A stretch of 64,000 nt of DNA from Aegilops tauschii subsp. strangulata (lineage: Eukaryota; Streptophyta; Magnoliopsida; Poales; Poaceae). Each line of letters begins with the position of its first letter. The stretch's first letter is position 1. Shown piece after piece: positions 12,262-24,178 of this stretch. Below the pieces are notes generated by a model. The model ran no database searches. It worked only from the letters and a program-made list of their open reading frames with translations, and was not told the origin of the DNA. The translations under genes were made by a program, and so were the position numbers. The DNA lies in NCBI RefSeq assembly GCF_002575655.3, contig NC_053037.3, positions 571,742,880 through 571,806,879 of the forward strand, read 5' to 3'.

Positions 12262-13673
12262 GTGTCGTCGCGTAAAGGCTTGATGACTCCTTCGATCATC
12301 GGCAACGATGCGAACCAGGGTGAGGTTTTCCTCCCCGGACAGATCTTCCTATTCGGCGGCTTCGTACTGCGGGCCAACTCGCTTGGCCATCTGGAGCAGA
12401 TCGAGAGCTACGCCCCTGGCCATCAGGTCAGGTTTGGAAGCTTGAACTATACTGCCGACATCCGCGGAGACTTGATCTTCACCTCCTATGAGGCCTGTGT
12501 TGCCGGACCCTTGGATTCGTCCCGGCCACGGGCTCCGAACCGCCTGCGTCCGTGCCTATCAAATCTCATTGGGTGCTGATCATGGAGTTTACCTCCACGG
12601 ATATCTTTCAGCACTCGCCTTTGGGCGACGTGCTAAATTCATTGAGGTATCTCTCCTTGTCAGGAGACCCTTGGCCGAACTATGTCTGGCTTGAGTGGGA
12701 AGCGGACGACGAAGAAATTCATTCCCCACTCGCCACCCACTTAATAGCCACTGTCGACGACTTAACCGACATGCTAAATTTCGACTCCGAAGACATCGAC
12801 GGTATGGACGACGATGCAGGAAAAGAACAGGAACCACCGCCCACAGGGCGATGGACTGCCACCTCATTATATGATATATACATGGTGGACACCCCCAAAG
12901 AAAGCGATGGCAATAAGGCAACGGAGGATAATCCCCTAGAGAAGCAATCTAAGCACCGGCGTCACCGGCGCCGCTCTAAGCCCCGCCATAGCAAAAGCAG
13001 CGATATCGACACAAGAGACAATAACGCTGCGGATAGTGCCGAAGACGAAGACAATCCCCTCCAGCCAGGATTCGAGCGGGAAGATGGGCAAGCTAGCCCT
13101 AAGGAACAGGCAGCAGACGGAGAATCAGAGGATGACAATTACGTGCCCCTCTCCGAAGACGAGGTGAGCCTCGGCGACGAAGAATTTATAGTGCCTGAGG
13201 ATCCCGTCGAGCAGGAGCGCTTCAAGCGCTGGCTTATAGCCACAGGAAAAAGCCTGAAGAAAAAGCACCAGCAGCTTCAAGCTGACCAAGATCTGCTAGC
13301 GGATAGATGGACTGAGGTCCTGGCAGCCGAGGAATACGAACTCGAGCGCCCAACCAAAAGTTACCCAAAGAGCAGGTTGCTACCCCAACTCGAGGAGGAA
13401 CCATTAAAGCCTGCACTACCAGCATATGATGCGGCTGACTGGCCACCTCGTGGCCAAGACAAAGCGGCATATCAGCCCGAAGTCCAGCCCGCACCCCGTC
13501 GCCAGTCAAACAAAAACACCAAGGCCCGGGGCAACATGCAGGACCTGCGAGACGTATTGGAAAACAAAGCAGGACATACAAGATCGATCTACGGATCACG
13601 GGGGCGCGCCCCAACGCGTGACGACGACCGTCACGCTGGATATACTAAAAGCAAATCCGGCCGGGCCGAATAG
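12262..13673 (+). pseudogene. E2 gag N-terminal region (frameshifted, with stop)
   Basis: The reading frame opens at 12262, 26 bp after the LTR, and shifts near 12540 into the frame that runs 12552-13673. The product is very rich in acidic and basic residues (long Asp/Glu stretches, an Arg/Lys/His-rich patch near residues 130-145 of the second block) and has no catalytic motif. A TAG at 13671-13673 ends it, but the same frame continues without another stop into the gag core at 13758, so this was one long polyprotein. The frameshift and the nonsense codon make it a pseudogene. The exact shift position is inferred from where each frame stops making family-like sequence. Confidence 0.75.
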
Positions 13674-13757
13674 AGCAAACAAGACTCGTATGAACTGCGT
13701 CGTGACATAGCCCGGCACAGAGGCGCCGCACACCCCCTATGCTTCACTTATGAAGTA

Positions 13758-15083
13758 ATGGATCAAGAATTCCCAGGAGGATTTAAACCCGTGAACATTG
13801 AATCATATGATGGTACAACAGACCCCGCGGTATGGATTGAAGATTTCCTCCTCCACATCCACATGGCCCGCGGTGACGATCTACATGCCATCAAGTACCT
13901 CCCACTAAAACTCAAAGGGCCGGCTCGGCATTGGCTGAATAGCCTGCCGGCAAACTCCATTGGTAGTTGGGAGAATTTGGAAGACGCATTCCTTGACAAC
14001 TTCCAGGGCACTTATGTGCGACCACCGGATGCTGATGACTTGAGTCACATAACCCAACAGCCAGGGGAATCAGCTAGGAAATTCTGGACTCGGTTCCTAA
14101 CTAAAAAGAACCAAATTGTCGACTATCCGGACGCCGAGGCCTTAGCGGCATTTAAGCATAACATCCGCGACGAGTGGCTCGCCCGACACCTCGGCCAAGA
14201 GAAGCCGAAGTCCATGGCAGCCCTCACGACACTCATGACCCGCTTTTGTGCGGGCGAGGACAACTGGCTGGCTCGCAGCAACAACACATCAAGAAATCTT
14301 GGCAATTCAGATGCCAAAGATAGCAACGGCAGGCCATGTCGCAATAGACACAAGCGCCGCAACAACGGCGACAACGCCGAAGACACGGTAGTCAATGCCG
14401 AATTCCGTGGCTCTAAATACGGTCAGTGGAAAAAGCTGTTCAAAAGAAGCAATCCGGGCCCGTCCAGTTTGGACCGCATACTCGATCGCTCGTGTCAAAT
14501 TCACGGCACCCCTGATAAACCAGCCAACCACACCAACAGAGAATGCTGGGTGTTCAAACAGGCCGGCAAGTTGAATGCCGAAAACAAGGAAAAGGGGCTG
14601 CATAGCGACGACGAGGAGGAGCCCCAGCCGCCGAACACGGGAGGACAGAAGGAATTTCCTCCCCAAGTGAAAACGGTGAACATGATATACGCAACCCATA
14701 TTCCCAAGCGGGAACGGAAGCGTGCACTAAGGGACATCTATGCGATGGAGCTAGTCGCCCCAAAGTTCAACCCATGGTCTTCTTGTCCGATCACTTTCGA
14801 TCGCAGGGACCACCCCACCAGTATCCGTCATGGCGGTTCTACCGCGTTGGTTCTTGACCCCATCATTGACGGATTTCACCTCACCCGAGTCCTTATGGAC
14901 GGTGGCAGCAGCCTGAACCTGCTCTATCAGGATACACTGCGCAAATTGGGTATCGACCCCTCGAGGATCAAACCCACAAAAACCACCTTTAAATGTGTCA
15001 TACCAGGTGTAGAGGCCTGTTGCACGAACTCAATCACACTGGAAGTGGTCTTCGGATCTCCGGACAACTTCCAAAGCGAGTAG
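13758..15083 (+). pseudogene. E2 gag core and protease (Retrotrans_gag, aspartic protease)
   Basis: This 441-codon block is in frame with the upstream region. Residues about 1-170 form a Retrotrans_gag domain (ARHWLNSLP, then FLDNFQGTY, then FWTRFLTKKNQI). A Cys/His cluster (CQIHG ... NRECW) near residues 245-265 is where a zinc knuckle would sit, but it is not the canonical CCHC. The C-terminal part holds a protease active site, LMDGGSSLNLLY; D-G-G-S-S is usual for plant Tat/Athila-type gypsy elements. A TAG at 15081-15083 interrupts the protease, and recognisable protease sequence continues for about 100 bp after it. No RT, RNase H or integrase follows. Confidence 0.85.
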
Positions 15084-16619
15084 TTAATCTTCGATATCGT
15101 CCCCTTGCGCAGTGGCTATCACGCACTGCTCGGACGAATCGCATTCGCCAGATTCAATGCGGTACGACATTATTCATACCTCAAGCACAAAATGCCATGA
15201 CCTCGCGGGGTTATAACAGTTAATGGAAACACAGAATGCTCGCTCCGTACGGAGGAGCACACTGCGGCCCTCGCAGCAGAAGTGCAAAGTAGCCTTCTGA
15301 GACAAACCGCCAATTCGGCGATAAACCCCCGGACACCTTCAAGCGAGTGCGGAGTACACTGCAACAGGATCGCCCGGCACGTTCAGAGCTCGCCTAGCAA
15401 TTCGACCTCCGTCATAGTCCCAGTCAAGCGGCGAAATTTGCGCCGCGCGTACATAATTACGCACTCAAGATACAATGGGCATAGGCGGAGGCACGACTAT
15501 GGCACGACCCACAATGCGGCTCAACCGCCTCAGGGCCTGTATATCTTTATCATTTTCTCTCTTTCAGGACCCTATTCTCTGGAAGCCCTTTCCGATAGCC
15601 TGATTATCAGACCCATTACGGGAAGGAAATACCAAGAAAGCAAGAAGCTCTGACGTACAAGGGAATCCCCAAGTGGTCTCTGATAACGATCGCTATACCT
15701 GTTTTACATACCCATACGCAGCTTGCCCTTGGATAGGACATGTCAAATAGTCCTATTTTTTGCTTATTACACTACTTGTATACATACGCTGTGACGTATC
15801 ATTTAAATAACAATGTACAGCGTTAGCTTATTATTACATTTCTTCATCTTTTTCCTTGTCTGCTTATTTACGACAAATTGCACCCGTACATTCTGGTACG
15901 TCCAGTGGGCCAGGGGCTTCAGTGTACCCCATAACACAACAAGAAAAGTCCGAACACTTTCGACAGTGGGGCACCCCGAACTTATAGCATTATATGCATC
16001 AGCTCCGAATCATGTCTTGGGTCAATAGTTGGGTTTGCCCAGCTCCCATGTTTTGGTGCCTTACGATCCGCTATATCGGCTAAGGTAGCACTGGGAGAAC
16101 TACTGCGATTGTGTCCCGGTTCTTCCGGACGAGCACCTCAGTAGAGAAAGCCGAAAACTGACTGTCATGATGCAGCGAGAGCTGGTCGCTGTTCGAGAGG
16201 TCTCAAATCCTTAAAGATTTTTTCCGCTTCGGGCGAGGAATCGGCCTTGTACGATTTCGGCGTATATAGCGCCCCAAGTTCGGCCTTCCGAATACTAGGG
16301 GCTTCGCCAAAATTTAAAATTGTAGACTTCTATGGCTAAGTGAGGGTGATAAAGCTGTATAGTCCGATTGCCTTGTTCGCTGCGCTAAACACCTCCTTAA
16401 AGGACCAATTTTTTTGGATAAAGAGTGTTTAAGATCTATCCCGAACACCTCAGTACTAGTTACATGGGGGCAGAAGCCGACGACTAGCCATCTCTCAGAT
16501 TTTATAAACGTTCGCACAGAAGGTAATATTTTAAATCAACAAGCTTTATATAGCGCACATGAACCCGTTTTCATATTACAGGATCATATGAGTATATTCA
16601 TTCAAATATTACATCCTTA
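15084..16619 (+). other. E2 internal region between gag-protease and the end of the antisense gene
   Basis: The first 200 bp are the decayed tail of the protease frame. A CTTTCAG splice-acceptor-like site sits at about 15562. The rest is AT-rich with no ORF I recognise and no RT or integrase motif on either strand. Pol was either deleted here or never present in this subfamily. Confidence 0.6.
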
Positions 16620-17632
16620 GCACATTCCTCCGCCACAAGGCGAGCACCCTTCAGGATACTGTCATAACACTTTTCGGGGTGGCGATGCTCCTTGCCCTCC
16701 AGTGGCCCCTCCTTCACCAGCTTTCGGCATCCATCTTTGCCCAGTGCACTTTCGCACGGGCAAAGGCCCGGCGCGCACCTTCAATGCAGACGGACCGCTT
16801 TATGACTTCAAACCGTGGGCAGGCATTCACAAGACACTTTACCAGGCCGAAGTAGCTGCCAGGAAGGGGCTCGCCAGGCCACATCTGGACTATGAGACCC
16901 TTCATGGCCAGTTCGGCCGTCTTGTGAAGCTCGACCAGTTGCTTCAGCTAGTCGCTCAAGGACATTGGATGTTCGGTCCCAGTATACTGAGACCAGAACA
17001 ACTTCTCCGTCGAGCTCCCTTCCTCAGCCCGGTAGAACTCCGCGGCATCCAATACGCTGCTGTGTAGATCTGCGAACGCTCCTGGAGAGCTCCGAATTCG
17101 GGTAAGTAAAAGGAAAGTTTCCTTCACATGCTTGCTTTGCATAATGAATGCCTTACCCGCCGCTATCTTCTTGACCTCCTGAATCTCCTGGAGGGCCTTT
17201 TGGGGTTCGGCCTTGGCATGTTGTGCGTTCTCGAGGGCCTTCGCAAGCTCGGACCCCTGGTTCTTAGAGTCACGCTCCAATGACTCGTATTTCTTGACAA
17301 AATCCTGGAGCTCTTGCTAAACCTCGCCGACTCAGGCCTCTTGCTTCTCGCGCTCGGTGTGCTCCTTGGCCACTTTGTCTTCGGCCTCGGACAGCGCCTT
17401 CTTCAGGGCCGCCACTTCGGTCGTGGCCCCTAGCAAAATTCATGACAACCTTCTTTTTTCTTTATCAATATACGGACGGGGTATCACTTACCTTTGTTCT
17501 CTTCGAGCTGCCTCTTGGTAAGGCCGAGCTCTTCCTTGGACCGCTCAAGGTCCCGCTTCAGTCCAGAAACCTCCGCAGTACGAGCGGCAGCGGCCAGCAG
17601 CGAAGCCCAATGCTTTTTCACATAGACATATT
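16620..17632 (-). pseudogene. Antisense gene 3' exons (coiled-coil region)
   Basis: The exon at 17632-17492 and the terminal exon from 17429 encode long Leu/Glu/Lys/Ala heptad-like stretches (for example RDLERSKEELGLTKRQLEE, and KALENAQHAKAEPQKAL near 17250-17190), so a coiled coil is likely. A globular part follows (AEFYRAEEGSSTEKLFWSQ). In-frame stops near 17332, 17320, 16948 and 16714 show it is dead. The intron at 17491-17430 has GTAAGT and a TAG acceptor. Confidence 0.65.
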
Positions 17633-17780
17633 CTGATTAGACGCCTGTGATTATTATTTGATCCTCTGTTCGGCCTTTCTTTGCGAACACCAAACAGAGC
17701 ATCAGGGGCTACTGTCCATGCTGTAACATTTTCTCATAATTCGATTACTTACCTCAAAGCCTGTTAGGAGGCTCGCACAG

Positions 17781-19855
17781 TGTCACGACCGGTTTTCCAA
17801 TAAAAATATTTATTGAGAAACCGATCCCTTTTACAGACCAGTAGAGAAGAATCCTTCTCACTGGTAGACAATTTCTTAATCACAGAAGAAAAACCAGGAG
17901 TACTAAATATAATACAAGGTTGAGCGGAGACTGCTCAACAATTTATTACAAGCACGCCGATATTACACATAAAGGCGGATATGGTGGCATAACTACTGAC
18001 TCACAATAAAAGAGGTGGTGGATATGTCACAGTGAAGTGGGTGACATGACTCCTGAATATAAACAGCTCATCGAGCGTCAGAGTGAAGCTCGAGGATTCT
18101 TATTGTGGGTGGCGGAAGCGTATATAATACAAGTGACCAAAATCCAGGATCGCACGGGACTGACTGGGACTCCGCTAGGCGTCGGACTCACTATCAAACT
18201 CTTCATCCGTGAGATCGCCTTCGTCAACATCTGGCCAAATCAACAAGCCAGGTGAGTACTATGAAAGTACTCGCAAGACAGTTTGGACATAAGATATAAC
18301 AAATGCAAACATGATGCATATGAACAGATTAATAGTGCGCACTCAGACAATAAAAATAGCTATGCATGGGAAATAAAAAGGAAATCAGGCGGTAGTCCTC
18401 CCGAAATCCCAATGTAATACTGAAGGCCAATTGAGTGTCTGAATGACTCCTCGACAGGATACAAATAAAATAACAATGCCGCAGTCAGGCGTCAAGGCGA
18501 CACCACATAAAGGGCTTATAATGGAATATAAATGACAGTGCGTGCCACAGTCGGACGTCTGAGCGACATCACATAAAGGGCTTATATCAAATGTAAATAA
18601 CGAGCGTGCCACAGTCGGATGTCTGAGCGACATCACATGAAGGGCTTATATCAAAAGTAAATAACGAGAGTGCCATAGTCGAACGTCTGAGCGACATCAC
18701 ATAAAGGGCTTACATCAAAAGTAAATGACGAGAGTGCCACAGTCGGACGTCTGAGCGACATCACAAAAAGGGCTTATATCGAAAGTAAAAGACGAGAGTG
18801 CCACAGTCGGACGTCTGAGCGACATCACATAAAGGGCTTATATCGAAAGTAAATAACAAGAATGCCACAGTCGGACGTCTGAGCGACATCACAAAAAGGG
18901 CTTATATTTCATAACTCAATATTTCAGTAGCTCATGAAGTTAATTCATTTCATGGAATTACTCAGGTACGAACTAACAGAAAGGTTAGTCCATCCACAGG
19001 AATAACGTTCAACCGGGTTTACCACTCAAGCTTGTTCACCGGGGATTTCCACGGAAACTGACACAGGGACTGACATGGATATGGATATGTTGGCCACGGT
19101 CTTTGACCATGGACACGATGACTCGGAAGGATTTGACTCTGCAGAGCTTGTACTATTTAACCACAGCCAACGGATTTCAGTAGTCACAGGGGACTAGTTC
19201 CGTTTACGGTGTTTTAGGAGAAACACATCTAACCAGTACACACCCATTCAACATTCCGTTGCCAGGAATCACCCCAAGCAACGTTCAAGAAAAACCTTGA
19301 GACGGGGAGGCTACAACCTCGCGTAGCATGGGATCAAATTTATACCGCGCGCTCTAAGGGGTGCCCCCGTCTCGGTCCCAACCGGAAACACCCATGCCCC
19401 CTGACCGGATGACTGGCTTTAATCCAGGGCCGTGGAACCCTCATCCCGGCCCCTCTATTTGGTGTGTACAAGGAAAGAGGTTAGCAACTTACTAAACCGT
19501 ATTCTTTGCAGAAAACATGTGGCAACACGAAAGGGGAAGGACGGTAACGTGGCTCAGTCCACGTAAACGTCGGAGTTTATCGGATGACGTAAGACTGGCA
19601 TGCTACAACAATACCATCTTACTACCTTTCATGTCACCACATGATCAGGTCATCTCTCATCAAAGATCATAGTAACTTCGAAGCACACGGTTAGTTGCCT
19701 TGCATGCAACGTAATACTCACCTATGCTCATATGCCATGCACAAACTATTCAAGCAAACATGCAAAACACTCATCATGTCAAAGGTTCAAACATGCTTGC
19801 CTGGTTCGGAGAAGTCGGAGTCTAGCTCGGTGAAGTTCGCGGCTCCGTCACCTCC
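17781..19855 (-). repeat. E3 3' LTR, truncated (2075 bp)
   Basis: It aligns with 23483-25556 of the intact 5' LTR and shares its 64-bp minisatellite. The alignment ends after CCGTCACCTCC, where pol sequence begins. Confidence 0.88.
18476..18905. repeat. 64-bp minisatellite in E3 3' LTR (7 copies)
   Basis: The unit starts GTGCCACAGTCGGACG and repeats at 18542, 18606, 18670, 18734, 18798 and about 18862, exactly every 64 bp, with one more diverged copy before. Confidence 0.92.
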
Positions 19856-21583
19856 GTACATGTGTACATCTGTTACGTTGGCTGGTGGTTTCCAGTCAAG
19901 TATGGCTTTGACTTTTTCTGGGTCTACGGCCACGCCTTCTTGGGTCAGTATATGGCCTAGAAAACCAACTTGTCTTAGCAAAAATTCACACTTGCTAAAT
20001 TTGGCGTACAATTGATGTTTCCTTAATTCTCCCAATACAATTCTGAGATGTTCAGCATGTTCTTCTGGTGTCCTTGAATATACCAGAATATCGTCAATGA
20101 ATACCACAACAAATTTGTCCATAAATTTCATAAACACTTTGTTCATGAGGTGGACGAAATATGCGGGGGCGTTCGTCAGTCCAAATGGCATCACTGTGAA
20201 CTCATATAATCCGTATCTGGAGGTGAATGCTATCTTAGGGATATCTTCTGTCCGTACTTTTAATTGATGATATCCCGATCTTAAATCAATCTTTGAGAAC
20301 ACCTTGGCTTGGGCGAGCTGGTCAAACAAATCATTTATCCGTGGCATTGGATATTTGTTTTTGATGGTGACCATATTGAGAGCTCGATAGTCTATACACA
20401 ATTTCAGTGTCCCATCTTTTTTCTTGGCGAATAATACTGGTAAACCCCAAGGTGAGGAGCTGGCTCGAATAAATCCTTTGTCCAGTAATTCCTTTATTTG
20501 CTTCTTCAATTCTACCAACTCGGAGGGTGCCATTCTATAAGGTTTCTTATAAATGGGGGTGGTGCCAGGTGCTAGTTCAGTGCTGAACTCTATCTCTCGG
20601 TCTGGTGGCATGCCTGGTAGTTCTTCAGGAAATACGTCGGGAAACTCACAAACCACTGGAACTTTTCTCAATTCTGAAATGTCCACCTTGTTCAACTTTG
20701 GTTGCCGTGACCGTGGTTTCTCTTGAGCTGTAACTTTTATTGTCTTGCCGTGATGGTGAGTGAGGATTACAGTCCGATTGAAACAGTCAATAAATCCCTT
20801 GTTGGTGGTTAACCAGTCCATTCCTAGGATAACATCCAGTCCTTTATTTTCCAACACGATGAGATTTGCCTGAAACTTTAGTCCTTCAAACTCAATAATC
20901 ACTCCTTGGCAGTAACTCTGAGTGATCTGCTTATTCCCGGGGGACTTGATGATCATAGACTTTTCCAAAGAAAGTATCGGAAAACCATGTTGCAAAACAA
21001 AACTCTTCGAAATGAACGAGTGAGAAGCTCCAGAATCAAACAAAACCGTGGCAGGTATTGTGTTGACAGGGAACGTACCGAGTACGATGTCTGGGGCATT
21101 CTGTGCTTCTTCCTTGGTCACATGGTTCAGGTGACCCTTCCTGTGATTGTTGTTGGGATTGAAATTGTTATGCTTGGGGGCTGGATTATTCCCACCATTG
21201 TTCGGCTTGGGGGCCGAGTTCCTCGTCTTTGGGCACTGCTTGGCATAGTGACCTTCCTCTCCACAAGCATAGCAAGTGACACCTGGGCGGTACGTGAAGT
21301 CCTTGTCCCTTGAATGAAACTGTCTGGTTGGCCTTAGAGCAGTAGTCGTGGATTTTCTCGCTTCATTCCTCTGAACATTAGTCTTGCTCCGGTTGTTGCG
21401 AGCAAGAGTCGTCTTGTCCCTTTTTCGCTTACGAATATCCTCTAGACTGCGGCGCTCATTCTCCAACGTAATGGCCTTGTCGACCAGAGTTTTGAAATCT
21501 GGGAAAGTGTGTACGACCAGTTGGCATTTTAGTGCTGGTGCCAGGCCGTCCAATTTTTTTTCCATCCTTTTGTTCTCAGTCAT
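19787..21583 (-). pseudogene. E3 gag C-terminus, protease and reverse transcriptase, fused to LTR
   Basis: This open frame of 598 codons starts inside gag. A CCHC zinc knuckle [14 protein letters not shown] lies near residues 104-117, the protease site [11 protein letters not shown] near 182-192, and RT motifs include [29 protein letters not shown] and the catalytic FIDDILVYS. The frame breaks off in the RT connection at about 19856 and ends with about 22 residues read from LTR DNA. Gag upstream (22209-21580) is in a different frame because one T appears lost near 21626, so the normal gag-pol fusion is broken. Without RNase H and integrase it cannot move by itself. Confidence 0.9.
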
Positions 21584-22209
21584 ATGCTCATCGTAGGCAT
21601 AACGAGATAGCTGGGTAACTGACTGTTGTATTCCGTCACTGTCATGCCTCTCTGCTTCAGGTCATCAAACTCCCTTTTCTTGATTTTTATAATGCTCCTG
21701 GGGATGTGCGCCCCACGGAAACCTTCCTTAAACTCTTCCCAGGTGATTTTATGTTCACTGGGGTGCATGTGTAGGAAATTTTCCCACCATGCGGCAGCTG
21801 CTCCAGTGAGGTAGTGAGGTGCATAAAGCACCTTCTCATGATCTGAACATTGCGCAATAATCAATTTTCTTTCGATGTCTCGAAGCCAATCATCGGCTTC
21901 AAGCGGCCTATCAGTGTGAGCAAACGTTGGAGGACGTGTCTTCTGTAGTTCAGACAACTTGGAGTGCGGTTGGTATGGCTCACGGTGATTTCCCATATTG
22001 ATGACGTGATTCATCATTTCTTGGTATTGCTGTTGGCTTTGTTCGAAAAGGCGGCATACTTGAGATAAGGCTGCCTCGCTGTCCTGTTGCCTAGACTGCC
22101 CCTGTGTGAAGTTGTTGCTTGTCTGTGTTCCATAAACTTCTTCCGGTGGATTTGGCATGGAATGAGTCCACGGACGAGACATTTTCCACTGTGGGGTATT
22201 ATTTTGCAA
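21580..22209 (-). pseudogene. E3 gag (Retrotrans_gag), frameshifted from pol
   Basis: The best start is the second Met (MSRPWTHSM, about 22182). Residues from about 95 show a plant gypsy gag domain: ADDWLRDIERKL, GAAAAWWENF, and FKEGFRGAHIP, followed by [18 protein letters not shown]. The frame leaves the family pattern right after TVTEYNS, and the expected continuation is found one base away in the neighbouring frame, overlapping the start of the 598-codon ORF. A 1-bp deletion near 21626 explains both. Confidence 0.85.
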
Positions 22210-22509
22210 AACTCATGAGAAGAACTGTGTGGCACAAAAAATTTTGCAAAGGAAATTTTTTTAAAAGACCTCAAGATTTTTCAAGAAAATATTTGATTGC
22301 GCACGGAGAAGGACTGCTCAGTACATACTTTACACGCGATACGCAGACATACTATACATCACTCAGGATGTGCGTACACAATCCTGACATGTTATTAAGG
22401 CTAGCACACTCCTCCGGGATCCTACATGATGCGCACACAACTACTACAAACTTATGTACATATAAAACATATCATACATGCAGACACATCGCGCGGCTAC
22501 TAGGCGCAC

Positions 22510-23316
22510 TCAGTCGGAGATGGTGAAGATGTCCTTCCCCCTACCGAGGGTAAGACCCAGCGGTGCAGGAGACTCAACCTCCACCTCCTCCCTAATAGGC
22601 TCCAGGCATGTAGCACTGCGGTGAGGAGATGGCGCGGGTGCGACTTGCGGTGGTGTGGGTGCGGCAGGCGGTGCAGCTCTGACTGGAGTAGGAGCAATGA
22701 CCTGGTCGAACTCCTCAGTGGTAGGCAGACGGCGAGCGGTGGCCAAAATGGCAGGTGAATAGGATGCTGAGGACGAGACGAACGTCAGTGGCGGTGCCAT
22801 GTGGAGAAGCTCCCTCCTGTTGGCAGAACAGCCCCGAACTAAGTCCATGCGGGCAGCCACAAGATCGTCCACGAGGTTGTCGAAAGCTGCCTCCAGAGCT
22901 TTGAGATACTCAACAAGCATCTCGATAGCTTCATCTCGCTCTCCCCTATGGTAGGCGAATGCATAGTGACAAGTATATGGCACATGGCATGGGAGGTAGC
23001 GGTAGCGACGAGTCTTCATCATAGGAAGAATATCCCGAAGGCGAGCTATCGCCTCACGGGCGGCCATCTGCATGGCATGCCTCTCCGTAGGCATGGCCCT
23101 TCCCACAAAACGGAAGTGGCGAGATGCAGAACGTCCTCCCTTGAATTGCACCACGGCCTGGTGCATAGACACGTCGTCGCTGAGCTTGTGCTGGTAAAGC
23201 GTGAACTCCGGACGAGTCGCTGGCCCGATCGTGAGCTTGGTGATGGAGACGAGGAGTTTGAGAAACCCCTCGGGCACATTAGTGAACACCCGAGTCTCGC
23301 AGTCGCTGCCAGCCAT
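22510..23316 (-). CDS. E3 accessory ORF before gag, dsRBD-like N-terminal region
   Basis: An intact 268-codon ORF lies between the PBS (about 23470) and gag (22209), in the sense of the element. I do not recognise it as a named family. Residues 36-97 look like a double-stranded-RNA-binding fold: PEFTLYQHK (strand 1), HQAVVQF (strand 2), HFRFVGRA (strand 3), then a helix with the A-x3-AA-x2-A-x2-L spacing in MQMAAREAIARL. A helix-like EGFLKLLVSITKL precedes it. The middle part (100-175) has a Tyr/Cys/His-rich segment and helices; the C-terminus (190-260) is Pro/Ala-rich and probably disordered. The basic KKxAK residues of classical dsRBDs are not conserved, so RNA binding is a hypothesis. Being open while gag-pol is frameshifted may be chance. 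Confidence 0.7.
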   Translation of the reverse strand: MAGSDCETRVFTNVPEGFLKLLVSITKLTIGPATRPEFTLYQHKLSDDVSMHQAVVQFKGGRSASRHFRFVGRAMPTERHAMQMAAREAIARLRDILPMMKTRRYRYLPCHVPYTCHYAFAYHRGERDEAIEMLVEYLKALEAAFDNLVDDLVAARMDLVRGCSANRRELLHMAPPLTFVSSSASYSPAILATARRLPTTEEFDQVIAPTPVRAAPPAAPTPPQVAPAPSPHRSATCLEPIREEVEVESPAPLGLTLGRGKDIFTISD

Positions 23317-23463
23317 CTACAAAAGTAGGCAAAAATTCTGAGTAGTCAAATCATAAATTTATGATGACCAACAGAAAATAGCTACATTTGTAAAATGCTG
23401 AAAAAGCGCTAAAAACGCTAATAACCGATTAGAGATCGCACCTACTGGCTTCCTACAGTCAGC

Positions 23464-23480
23464 CTAGCTCTGATAGCAAG
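23464..23480 (-). other. E3 primer binding site (initiator tRNA-Met type, one mismatch)
   Basis: Minus-strand GCTATCAGAGCTAGGCT lies two bases from the 5' LTR end. It differs by one base from the usual GGTATCAGAGC. Confidence 0.65.
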
Positions 23481-24178
23481 CTTGTCACGACCGGTTTTCC
23501 AATAAAAATATTTATTGAGAAACCGATCTCTTTTACGGACCAGTAGAGAAGAATCCTTCTCACTGGTAGACAATTTCTTGATCACAGAAGAAAAACCAGG
23601 AGTACTAAATATAATACAAGGTTGAGCGGAGACTGCTCAACAATTTATTACAAGCACGCCGATATTACACATAAAGGCGGATATGGTGGCATAACTACTG
23701 ACTCACAATAAAAGCGGTGGTGGATATGTCACAGTGAAGTGGGTGACATGACTCCTGAATCTAACAGCTCATCGAACGTTGGAGTGAAGCTCGAGGATTC
23801 TTATTGTGGGTGGCGGAAGCGTATATAATACAAGTGACCAAAATCCAGGATCGCACGGGACTGACTGGGACTCCACTAGGCGTCGGACTCACTATCAAAC
23901 TCTTCATCCATGAGATCGCCTTCGTCAACATCTGGCCAAATCAACAAGCCAGGTGAGTACTATGAAAGTACTCGCAAGACAGTTTGGACATAAGATATGA
24001 CAAATGCAAACATGATGCATATGAACAGATTAATAGTGCGCACTCAGACAATAAAAATAGCTATGCATGGGAAATAAAAAGGAAGTCGGGCGGTAGTCCT
24101 CCCGAAATCCCAATGTAATACTGAAGGCCAATCGAGTGTCTGAATGACTCCTCGAAAGGATACAAATAAAATAACAAT

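Noticed and set aside
14307..14763. Minus-strand ORFs opposite E2 gag
   Set aside because: They are shadows of the gag frame. The real antisense gene of E2 lies elsewhere.
18476..18905. Regular 64-bp repeats as a CRISPR-like array
   Set aside because: Units are contiguous with no unique spacers, and the same array sits in the other LTR. It is a minisatellite in a plant retroelement.
22119..22526. Plus-strand ORF between gag and the accessory ORF of E3
   Set aside because: It is opposite gag at one end and compositional at the other, with no recognisable motif.
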